A DNA stretch of 64,000 bases from Synaphobranchus kaupii (lineage: Eukaryota; Chordata; Actinopteri; Anguilliformes; Synaphobranchidae). Positions 36,987 through 48,100 of the stretch are shown here, piece after piece. The notes beneath the pieces were generated by a model, which was not told the DNA's origin, searched no databases, and worked only from the letters and a program-made list of their open reading frames with translations. How positions within the stretch are numbered: position 1 is the stretch's first letter; each line of letters opens with the position of its first letter. Location: contig CM056383.1 in NCBI GenBank assembly GCA_029718625.1, positions 15,537,897 through 15,601,896 of the forward strand. Reading direction: 5' to 3'. The translations under genes were made by a program, and so were the position numbers.

Positions 36987-38797
36987 GGAGCAGTGGGCCA
37001 AAATGCTGGCTTTCACCCTCCAGTTCCTGGTCGCTCAGAGTAAGCGGGAGGCGGAACCGGTTCCGTCCCGCCCTCGCCCCGAAGCGATACACAGTAAGAG
37101 ATACGTGCGATGTGAAAAGCAGCCAATTGTTAGAGGGCCCGTCTTTAACAATAGCTTTCACCTCCCTAGTCAGGCCTCGCGTATACGGGTATTAGTGAGG
37201 TCAGATCCCATTAGCCTCAAGTGATGAGCTCGCGTTCTCACAAAGGCAGCTGAGTGGACCGGCCACACGAGAGGAGGGAAAGAAGCGATTTAATTAGCCC
37301 TTTCAGCACATGCCACAAATAAAAAATGGCATGTGACACTAGCACCGTGTTGAGCTGGCTAGTTTTACTGCCATCAAAGTCAATGTGCAAGATACAAACA
37401 AGTATCACTGTAATGTAACATAGCATATACCTCTAGAAGGCATTTACATTTTATTCAGTGCGTTTCGTACCATATTTCAACCCTTCAGCTGGCACACAAA
37501 GAAAACAGTCAGAATCATTATGCCACTTGGGTGAACAGAGATAAAGGGTTAAATAACTGATAATTTATTGAAACAAATATGCCACAGTGCATTTAAAGAT
37601 GGTTCAATATCAGGGCAACGATTCTGGGAATGTCTTTTCTCTACGAGAAGTCGTAGTTCACGAAGAGTGTGACAGGAAACTTGTCTAAATTACCAGCATT
37701 AAAATCGGACTGTCAGGCCTGCTGGTGATTGATTGTGGCCCATCTGGTCTGGGTGTTAAAACAGGAGGGTCAATAATGCGTCCCCTGGGACAGTCACTGA
37801 TACAGCTGAGAATTTCTAACAAAACCCAAACAGCCGCTCCGCTCTCTGGTACATTTGGTGTGGAGGTGTGGTTTTCACTTTCTCTCACTCTGCATCCTCA
37901 CAAACCCGCCCGAATGGGAGGAAGCACAGCAATGCAGGATGGGTGAGGAACTGTACGTGATGAAATTCTGCCCCAGTTCATTCGCACACTGAATGAACGC
38001 CGAGTGGGGAAGCAGTTCCTGTACCTTTCAAATGCACCGCAACGAGGTCAATGTTGCCGCTGAAAAGGTCACTGCCGTCCGAGGTCAAACCTGAACCCGG
38101 AGAGGCCCTGGGAGACCATTATTTTTGGTGTTACAGCATGAAGAACAGTGTCAGTTTTCCACCTCCGGACGCGCTGGCGACTGTAGTTAATCGCAAACAC
38201 CCTCCCAGCTCCACCCTCCCCTCCCCTCCCCTGTATCACTGGCTACCAAAAATAGTTGACCAGTGGCATTTCTTTCAGGTGATTTGTTTTATTATGTTTC
38301 ATTGAAAGCTGCCACAGAATCATCACATTGAAACACGTGTGCAGAATATCCCTCAATGTCACAGAATAAGAATATCAGTGTTTCCTCACTCTCTCCACTT
38401 CAAGCATTACTAAGCATCACATGTATCCTGGATTGAACCTCTACCCTGAACCTCTACCTACATATACCCTGAACTCGGGGGTCTCTATAAGGTCACAGAT
38501 GCATTGTGGGTAACGTTGATAAGGCAACATTGCTCGGTGGTAGTTTTCAAGCCTTGGTATCATAAGACTAGCTTTTAATTCTTACTGAATTAGGATCTCT
38601 CTACCATAGGCATTTTCAAGGGGAGAAATGTAAGTGTGAACACATAACATAGTCTGTGTTTAAATTAACATGAATACAATAACTGAATATAAGGCAAACT
38701 CAAGTAACCTTAAGGAGACCGATTTGTGCAATGAGTTTGTTCAACTCTTCATAGAAAGGGTGCAATTAGGGTGTGAAAATCAACATGTTTTTTTTTT
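36987..38797. other. Intergenic DNA between the convergent genes
   Basis: No gene recognised. A possible distal poly(A) signal for mmadhc (AATAAA on the minus strand) lies near 38285; a nearer ATTAAA is at 38797-38802. Confidence 0.45.
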
Positions 38798-38950
38798 TTA
38801 ATATTCAAATTCTACCAAAAGCAGAGAAAGGAAACAAGGAGGTTACAAAAACAGTACTTGTCTGTATTTCGGATACTGTGACGCTTTTATAAAGGGTCGG
38901 CTTTCACCCCCCCCGACCCCCCCACCCAGACCCTTTCCCAACCGCCACGC

Positions 38951-38990
38951 CGCCCCGCCCCCCCCCCCCCCCCCCCCCCCCAAAAAAAAA
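38951..38990 (-). repeat. Poly-C/poly-G tract just after the mmadhc stop
   Basis: On the mmadhc strand the stop is followed by a nine-T run and then 24 G in a row, with more G-runs to about 38900. In RNA this would be the first part of the 3' UTR and has strong G-quadruplex potential. Confidence 0.85.
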
Positions 38991-38997
38991 CCCTCCC

Positions 38998-39192
38998 TCA
39001 GTTTCCTTGCAGCTTCTTCATGATAAGGCTATTTGGAGGTGCGCTGGTGAAAAGCGTCCCCACAAACACATGCGTGCCCCAAAGTGCATGCTGGATGACT
39101 TTGCAGCAGCCCAGGTCCTCGATACGGAAGCCCAGATGCCGGTACCGCTCGTCCGTTTCAAACAGTGTGTTATTAGTGTAGGAGCCAAAGAA
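38998..39192 (-). CDS. mmadhc: mmadhc exon 8 (C-terminus, stop)
   Basis: It opens [19 protein letters not shown] and ends IMKKLQGN before TGA at 39000-38998. DLGCCKVI and [10 protein letters not shown] match the most conserved part of the family. The acceptor is CCCTCTCCAG. Confidence 0.96.
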   Translation of the reverse strand, partial: FFGSYTNNTLFETDERYRHLGFRIEDLGCCKVIQHALWGTHVFVGTLFTSAPPNSLIMKKLQGN

Positions 39193-42100
39193 CTGGAGAG
39201 GGACACAAGCAGGGGGAAAGCCATACACATATTAGATAAGTTAATGACAAATTATTTGCTATTTGAATATTCCTTCCTCAGCGGCATCTGAGAGTTTTTG
39301 GACTACCAACAGGTGCAAAAATCATATTTTAATTTGTGTGCATTGGAGTTCCATTACTGTGTACACACGCAATGATGTGCTACCAGTGGCTACCTACCGC
39401 CAATCCAGAGCCGGGGTCTATAAAATCGGCCCAGAATCCATCTGACCGGAGGGCGTAGCAGATCTCCTTTGCGCCAGCAACAAACTGGAGAGAGAGGACC
39501 AAGGTTAGAGGCGTTAGCTTTTACATATACACCACATTCAGCTGCGTCACACTGCGTTCTTTGCAATGTACGAGAAACATAAGTCCGTTCGCCTGATTTA
39601 TACGAGCACTAGTGCCAAACCTGGCAAACAACATTCCCAGACCAGCGAGTGTAAACATAAGTCAGCAACATTCATACTACATTATCGCATACGTTTCTAA
39701 ACTGAAGGAGAATGCAGTAAACTAAAGGGGCCACTATTTCAGTGCAGCCAGATGCAACGTCTACTTAAAGTGCCCTTGGCTACTTTCTTGAGGGGTATCT
39801 GTTGAATTTAGATTAAGAGCTTAAACAATCTCTTTTAGAAACTAACCAAGCAGCACAAGTGAAATAAAAAAAAAAAAATCTAACAGCCACTGTCAGCCAA
39901 TGAACACGCTTTTGAGAGAAACCAAGCGTTTTTAGTGTAGCTGAGTGTAAATGGGCCTGAGTCAGTACTAACTCCTAAACGTGTAACACACTGCTACTCT
40001 GTTACACACTGGTCCCGTTTCGTCCTTTATTGAAAGTGTTTTATTTGTTGGTTTGGAAATAGAAGTACAGCCAACCTGAACAGACCGGGAACAATTCTTA
40101 AAACCTGCAGCAAAATTATTGGCCAGAAACTAACCAGCCTGACTGCACTATACAAAAGTAGGGGACTTAAGCAGATACTATTTTAAATGATTCAACGCAC
40201 CCCAGAGTTTCAACAGAGTTTCATCTCCTACCCTCAGGCAGACTCCTGTCTGTTCCCCTCAGCAAAACAAATAAGTACAGGCGGTCATTCATTCCTGCCA
40301 CCATATCCTTTTAAATAGTAAATAACCTTTTCAGTCTATTTTTTTAAATGCAATGCAATGTCATGTGATGCCTTGGCTCTTTGTATTGTACTGTGCCATT
40401 GTCTGTATTATTGACTTTATTTGGCTGCAAAAACTATTTCCCCATGAGGTATAATAAAGTTTTCTACTACTACACTTGGGCCATACTGTCACCAAGTGGG
40501 GGGGGGGGGGGGCGGGGCACAGCAACAGTTGCTCGCATGGAGACGGGCTGGCGGGTGACAGAGGGAAGGAGGGGGTGCAGCGGCCCTGCAGTGAAGCACG
40601 TTAACAAGCTTAGCGCACAGCTACTCCGCGGTACAGCGGCAATGTTAACCAGACGGTGAGTAATCAAGGCGGCTACGGGCACGCGATCCACTACGGAGAG
40701 CCGTTGCGTTCGCATGCAGCCGCCGGCCCTCTGGATGCACAACTTCCTTTGTCTTTGTGGGAAACAAACCACCTCCAACACATTTAAAGTGTAACTCCCA
40801 GGACTCCACAACACCCTTTTGGCACGAACCCTACAGCCATGGGAACAAAGCCGCGCTGACTGATGGTCAGATTTTCACCCGCTACCACACGGACGCGAAT
40901 ACTTTAATGGCACGCTCCTCCCCAGGACTGTAAATAAGACGTCGCCCTGAGATATCCAGCGATAACCGATTTTCCACTCCGCACCTACAAAAACAAATGT
41001 GAGTGGGCCGGGACCAGGATGTTTCTCCCACTGACAGCTCGTATGTCTGCTTCCTTTACAATGTCGCCTCCTCTGTACAAATAAACACACATAACTGTCT
41101 GGAACACACATAACTGTTCTGAGCTTATGCCGCGTAGGGCAGTAAAAGACTTCATAGCAGAATATATTGCGTTAAACTATCTTAACAAGGCAAGTCTATA
41201 AAATTGTGTACAAAAGGGACATCAAACGATCTGTAGATAAGTTTCAGTTTGAAGTTACAAGAAATTTTTAAATGTGTTCAGGACTTAAAACAAATGCACG
41301 AATACTGATGAGCAACAGTGTCATCCATGTAATAATTTTTCAGTTCTGCATGTCTCCGCTCCATTAAAAAATTTGTTTATGTACAGTAAGACCCCGAAGA
41401 CTAAAATGATTGTTCTTGCGATAAAAGTGATATATTTGCATTTTATAACGTCAATGGCCTGCTTGTCTGGTGACTCTTACACATGGTTAAAGGAATCCTT
41501 TCAGCAAACTATCTTGATTTATGGTAATATTACCGTTTTACCACAATACCTGTATTTAACATTAACAAACACGTCTGATGCGCGCATAGTTTAACAGCCG
41601 TGTCCTGGCTTGTACACTGTATACTGATACAAATATGTGCCCATCAAGTAATGGTAGCTGGCTAGGCAGCAAGCTTTCTACTGAAGCTTTCATTGCCTTT
41701 GGCCATTTCTGTCAAAGATGCCTACTGATAACAGGGTTCTTATGATTCCAGAGAGAGATGCTACTTGTTTTTTTTAGCATTATTACGGAGTGAAAATCAG
41801 TAGTTTTAAGGTCAGCGTCTGCAGCACATTTACATTACATTACATTACAGACATTCAGCAGACACTCTTATCCAAAGCGACTTACACAACTTTTTTTACA
41901 TATCCATTTATATAGCTGGATATATACTGAAGTGATTCAGGTTAATACCTTGGTCAAGGGTACAACGGCAGTCTACCTGGGAATCGAACCTGCAACCTTT
42001 AGGTTACAAGACCAGTTCCTTAACCATTATACAGGTGAAATAAACTTGAAATAGGAAGAGCATTGTGTGGCTTCACCACACATTCATTGGGGGGGGCTGA

Positions 42101-45100
42101 AAAAGAATTCCTCTCGGCCAATGGAAATGTAGCGTGATTGATGCAGAGCTGGGCATTAACTCACCCTATCCAGTAGCTGCTCCCTCTCCTTGTCCACTTC
42201 TTCGCACCATGCCGTCATGTCGTTTTTGGTTTTTTGGGTCACTGTGACGACAGTCATGCCATTGGATGGAGCCTCTGGGAACATTGACTCAAACTCTGAA
42301 GAAAGAAGGTGCCATTTATATCATATGCGGTAAACACAGCGATTCAATACATTCCTATACTCATAATCCGCTACTAGATTTATCTTAATTATTGGTGCAC
42401 TAATTCAAAGATATGACATATCTGCAGCAACTTCTTGCTATAAATCCAAGTCAGCAAATACTCTACTTGACTGTTGCTAGGCTAGACATCAGACAATAAT
42501 TTAAACGGCATTATTTAGCAAGCACAGTACTGCCCTCTGGTGGATCTTAACGACTGCCCATTCAAGAAACTGCATTTCATTCCAAGATAAATAATGCATT
42601 GAATAATTACCATGTGTGGACTTTTTTTTCCCCTTTTTGGATGGATTATGAATGGACCTTTTTTATTATTAAACAAAAATATTAGGAGGAAATACTGCCT
42701 CAAACAAAACACATGGCATATAAATATGCACGAGTCACAACAACAAACAAAAAAGTTTTGTTGCGAAAACAAGCCACTAAAATCTGAAATGAATGTACAC
42801 TCACAGAAATGCCTTTCCTAAAACAAAACAGACCAAAATAAAACCTTACCTTTGAACAACTAATTTAAACTAGTTACAGTGCTACACTACTTAGAGCAAG
42901 TTGGGTAAGTAACAGTCACAATGTACTATTCAGCCAAAACCCCAATGCAATTAGACTGAATGTAGGTCTAATAGTCCGTTCTTTATCAACTGAGTGATTT
43001 CTTTATTTCCCTGCGATGGGCACTGATGCTAATTCTAATCACCAGGAGACCTGAATGTACTGCAGGATGCTAATGCTAATCAACAGGAGACCTGACTGTA
43101 CTGCAGGATGCTAATGCTAATCAACAGGAGACCTGACTGTACTGCAGGATGTTAATGCTAATCAACAGGAGGCCTGACTGTACTGCAGGATGCTAATGCT
43201 AATCAACAGGAAACCTGACTGTACTGCAGGATGCTAATGCTAATCAACAGGAGGCCTGACTGTACTGCAGGATGCTAATGCTAATCAACAGGAGGCCTGA
43301 CTGTACTGCAGGATGCTAATGCTAATCAACAGGAGACCTGACTGTACTGCAGGATGCTAATGTTAATCAACAGGAGACTTGACTGTACTGCAGGATGTTA
43401 ATGCTAATCAACAGGAGGCCTGACTGTACTGCAGGATGCTAATGCTAATCAACAGGAAACCTGACTGTACTGCAAGATGCTAATGCTAATCAACAGGAGG
43501 CCTGGCTGCACTGCAGGATGCTAATTCTAATCAACAGGAAGCCTGACTGTACTGCAGGATGCTAATGCCAATCACCAGGAAACCTGACTGTACTGCAGGA
43601 TGCTAATGCTAATCAACAGGAGACCTGACTGTACTGCAGGATGCTAATGCTAATCAACAGGAGACCTGACTGTACTGCAGGATGCTAATGCTAATCAACA
43701 GGAGGCCTGACTGCACTGCAGGATGCTAATGCTAATCAACAGGAGGCCTGACTGTACTGCAGGATGCTAATGCTAATCAACAGGAGGCCTGACTGTACTG
43801 CAGGATGCTAATGCTAATCAACAGGAGGCCTGACTGTACTGCAGGATGCTAATGCTAATCAACAGGAAACCTGACTGTACTGCAAGATGCTAATGCTAAT
43901 CAACAGGAGGCCTGGCTGCACTGCAGGATGCCAATGCTAATCAACAGGAGACCTGACTGTACTGCAGGATGCTAATGCCAATCACCAGGAAACCTGACTG
44001 TACTGCAGGATGCTAATGCTAATCAACAGGAGACCTGACTGTACTGCAGGATGCTAATGCTAATTAACAGGAGACCTGACTGTACTGCAGGATGCTAATG
44101 CTAATCAACAGGAGGCCTGACTGCACTGCAGGATGCTAATGCTAATCAACAGGAGACCTGACTGTACTGCAGGATGCTAATGCTAATCAACAGGCGACCT
44201 GACTGTACTGCAGGATGCTAATGCTAATTAACAGGAGGCCTGACTGTACTGCAGGATGCTAATGCTAATCACCAGGAGACCTGACAGTACTGCAGGATGC
44301 TAATGCTAATCAACAGGAGACCTGACTGTACTGCTGAAGAAAATGAGTACCTTTCTTTAGCAGCTCTGGGCAAGACTGTACAGCACATTCCACATTAGAG
44401 GTGTCAAAGTACTGTTCTACTTTGTTGACTTTAAGAGTTACAGGAGGGGCTTCTTTCCCCTGAGGAAAAACAGATACGCAATTAATCATCACACGTAGAA
44501 GATGACTACGGACATCCACATATTAAATTCTCCTTTCTGCCTGGAACACAGAAAACTGCCCCAAGCACTGTATATATTACAATACATTCATTACATTTAC
44601 GCATTTACCAAATTCTCTTCTCCAGAGAAATGTACACAGATTATTTATTTATTTGTTTATTTATTTAAAATCCATTTATACAGCTGGATATTTACTGATG
44701 CAATTCAGGTGAAGTACTTTTCTCAAGGGTACAATGACAATGGCCTACATGGTGATCAAACCTACAACTTTGGAATTGCAAGCCTTCCCTTACCATTATG
44801 CTACACTTCTATGTGCACATACCCAGAGGAATTCTAGGTCTGCGGTTTCCCACCTGGGCATTTGATAAAACTAAGTAAATTGATACATAAACTACAAACC
44901 CCAATTCCAAACTAGAAATAACTGCCTTGCGGTTGTATGCCTCCACCAACAAGTGGCAGTTTACATCCATGTCTGTCCAGACTCATAAAATATACAGATC
45001 CTTTCCAAAAAATTAGAATATCATGGAAAAGTTTTCTTTCCATAATTCCATTCAAAAAGTGAAACTTTCACAGATTATAGATTCATTACACACAAAGTGA

Positions 45101-48100
45101 AATATTTCTAGCCTTTATTTGTTTCATTTTTCATAATTTTGGCTTACAGCTCCAGAAAACCCTCAAAACAGTATTTCAAGAAATTAGAATAGTGTGTCGA
45201 AAATCAGCATTTACTTCAGTCATTTCAGAGAATGAATGTTCTAGACTGAGTGTCACACTATCATCTAATTTACTCAAAACACCTGCAAAGTTTATCTCAG
45301 TTTGGTTCAGTATGGGGAAGACTGCAGACTTGACAATTGGCCAGAAGACCATCATTGACACCCTCAAGAAGATGGGTAAGCCACAAAAGGTCATCGCTAA
45401 GGAGGCTGACAGAGTGCAGTGTCCAAGCATATCAATAGAAAGTTTAGTGGAAGGGAAAAATGTGGCAGGAGAAGGTGCACAAGCAAAAGAGATGACCATA
45501 GGCTTCAGCGGATTGTCAAGCAAAGACGATTCCAAAATTTGGCGGAGATGCAGAGGGAGTGGACTGAGTCAGTGCTTCAAAAACCACCACGTACAGACAT
45601 ATCCGGGACATGGGCTACAACTGTCGGATTCCTCGAGTCAAGCCACTCCACTCATTCTCTGAAATAACTGAAGTAAATGCTGATTTTCGACACACTATTC
45701 TAATTTCTTGAAATACTGTTTTGGGGGTTTTCTGGAGCTGTAAGCCAAAATTATGAAAAATGAAACAAATAAAGGCTAGAAATATTTCACTTTGTGTGTA
45801 ATGAATCTATAATCTATGAAAGTTTCACTTTTTGAATGGAATTATGGAAAAAAAAAAACTTTTCCATGATATTCAAATTTTTTGGAAAGGATCTGTATGT
45901 AGTGAAGACTTTGAAGGAACTTAATTTAAAAGGTATGAAGTGTATTTATTGGTGAAATATCACTATATTAACATGTATGATTCCAGTGAATAATTTATCA
46001 TTGCAAGGACAGTCTTTATTTATTTAACATATTATTAGATTGTTTTCTCAGCTACAGTGGTAAGCAAAACATTATGATGGCACAGTGAAGTTGACCTTTT
46101 GGATATAAAATGTCATCACTTCATCATTTTATCCAATTAGACATTTGTGTGAAATTTTGTTATAATTAGCGTAGGAATTCTTGAGTTATGGCCAAAAAAA
46201 GTATTTTGTGAGGTCACAGTGACCTTGACCTTTGACCACCAAAATCTAATCAGTTCATCCTTGAGTCCAAGTAGATGTTTAGGCCAAATGTGAAGAAATT
46301 CCCTCAAGGTGTTCCTGAGATATGGCGTTCACAATAATCGTACGGACAGACAACCCCTATTAGACATTTGTGTGAAATTTTGTCATAATTAGCGTAGGAA
46401 TTTGTGAGTTATGGCCAAAAACGTCATTTGTGAGGTCAGTGACCTTGACCGTTGACCATCAAAATCTAATCAGTTCATCTTTGAGTCCAAGTAGACATTT
46501 GTGTGAAATGTTGTCATAATTAGCGTAAGAAGTCTTGAGTTATGGACAAAAATGTATTTTGTGAGGTCACAGTGACCTCGACCTTTGACCAAAATCTAAT
46601 CAGTTCATCCTTGAGTACAAGTGGATGTTTAGGCCAAATGTGAAAAAATTCCCTCAAGGCGTTCCTGAGATATCGCGTTCACGAGAATGAGACGGACAGA
46701 CGTACGTACATATGGACTGACTGACGGACGGACGGACAACCCTAAAACATTATGTCTCCGGCCACGGCTATCACCGGCGCGGAGGCATAACAAGTTGGGA
46801 CAGTATGTAAAATGCACATCAAAACATAAAACAGTGATTTGTAAATTCTCTTTTACATATATTTAATTGAAAACAGTACAAAGAAAATATATTTAATGTT
46901 GTTTAAATAATTCCGAATTCCGAATTTGATGCCTGCAAGTTGGGACGGGGGCAAAAAGGAATTGGGGTTTGGACTTCCAGTGACAACGCAGGCAGTTTCA
47001 CAGTAGAAAAAACTGGCTAAGCCTTTTCTCATGAAGACCTGGTTTGGGTCTCCTGTTTGAATAAGAACCATTATTATTTTTTTATTTTTAACTTTACCTG
47101 AAACTCGTTGATGAACTGCGCCATCACAAACTCGTGCCTCTCACTGCTGGATGGGGCAGACAGCACGTCCGGAACCGTCCTGTGAACCGGGACTTTCTTC
47201 TGCTCCGCGGTACCCTGTAGGTGGCAGTCGAAGCCCACGTTGCCTGGCAACTGAAAACGCTGGTCCTGAGGGCCAAATGGGCCCATATTCTCATCTGGCC
47301 ACACGGTTCTGGGCCCTGTGTATCAGAACAAGAAATGTCATCACTGATTACTTCTGCCACTTATGGCTTTAAATGACAATTGTTATGCTATTGCACAAGT
47401 CTTTGAAATTATAGCATTTGTCTGCTCTGATGCAAAAATGAATTTTTTTCTTATCAAATTCAAAAAGCCAGACTCAGCTTCAGGGTTCCAGTAAGTTTTA
47501 GTTTCCATGTGCATAAAAGTAGAACAATGCTAAATGTCCAATAGTTTTTCTTAGTAGAATGTATTACCCATTCCAACAAGTACACAAGGAACTAGGCGAT
47601 ATGAACTAACAAGCCTAACGCATTGGAAACGGTCCAATAAATAAACATTGCCTTTCATGACCTTGACATTTTGTGCACAAATTAATCTGGACATTCAAAA
47701 GCCAGTAACAATACAAGTTAACACAATAAAATAATTTATTTTGGGACACAATGTACTTTTGGGTTCGTGACAGTTTAAAAACAACTCACTCTACCCCAAT
47801 GCTTTTGTAGGTCACATTCACTTAGTATCATTATAATAGGCCACAAGAGACTCCACATCAGTTTGTAACTTTATTATTTTTGTTTCATAAACATATTAAA
47901 TAAAAAAGTAGGAACCAAAATAGCTTATAAACTTAGGAGTTCTGGAGACAAGATGTCAAATGCTCGCCAATAAGAACAAACCAGAAAACATATTAAGTGT
48001 GCACTGCAGACCTCATTTGTGAAATACAGACCTGTACCCATATCGAAGGGTGCCGACGGCAGGTGGGGTTCATCGGAGCCAGAGGACCCTGCGGCGGAGA

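Larger units (their letters stand above)
39485..42164 (-). other. mmadhc: mmadhc intron 6 with a CpG-rich patch
   Basis: 2,680 bp. It holds a 15-base poly-G at 40498-40512, a CpG-rich stretch at about 40500-41060 and a SINE at 41829-42037. No exon is missing between exons 6 and 7, because the protein is continuous across them. Confidence 0.8.
44917..46792. mobile_element. Middle element: fish repeat with GGCATA ends and tandem core
   Basis: The left piece reads TTGTATGCCTCCACCAAC; the right end reads GGCGCGGAGGCATAA, giving short inverted ends. The body at about 46085-46700 is three imperfect copies of a unit with GTCATAATTAGCGTAGGAA, TTGAGTTATGGCCAAAA and AGGTCACAGTGACCTTGACC. It closes with CGGACGGACGGACAACC. 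This is a widespread fish repeat type, whose class I cannot fix. It is itself split by the Tc1 element at 44995-45895. Confidence 0.65.
44895..46971. mobile_element. Outer Tc1-type MITE split by later insertions
   Basis: The left end CAAACCCCAATTCC and the right end GGAATTGGGGTTTG are perfect inverses. AAGTTGGGAC occurs near both inner sides of the right part. TA flanks the left end only. Between about 44917 and 46792 it is interrupted by another repeat. Confidence 0.75.
44460..47097 (-). other. mmadhc: mmadhc intron 4, largely transposon-derived
   Basis: 2,638 bp, of which nearly 90 percent is a SINE (44585-44812) and a three-level nest of elements (44895-46971). Little unique intron sequence remains apart from the splice-proximal ends. 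Confidence 0.85.

Noticed and set aside
41829..42031. tRNA gene suggested by the B-box text
   Set aside because: The cloverleaf is incomplete and the sequence continues into a SINE body and tail, so it is a tRNA-derived SINE.
43022..44334. Regular repeats that could be mistaken for a CRISPR array
   Set aside because: The units are head-to-tail 41-bp copies with no unique spacers, in a vertebrate intron. It is a minisatellite.
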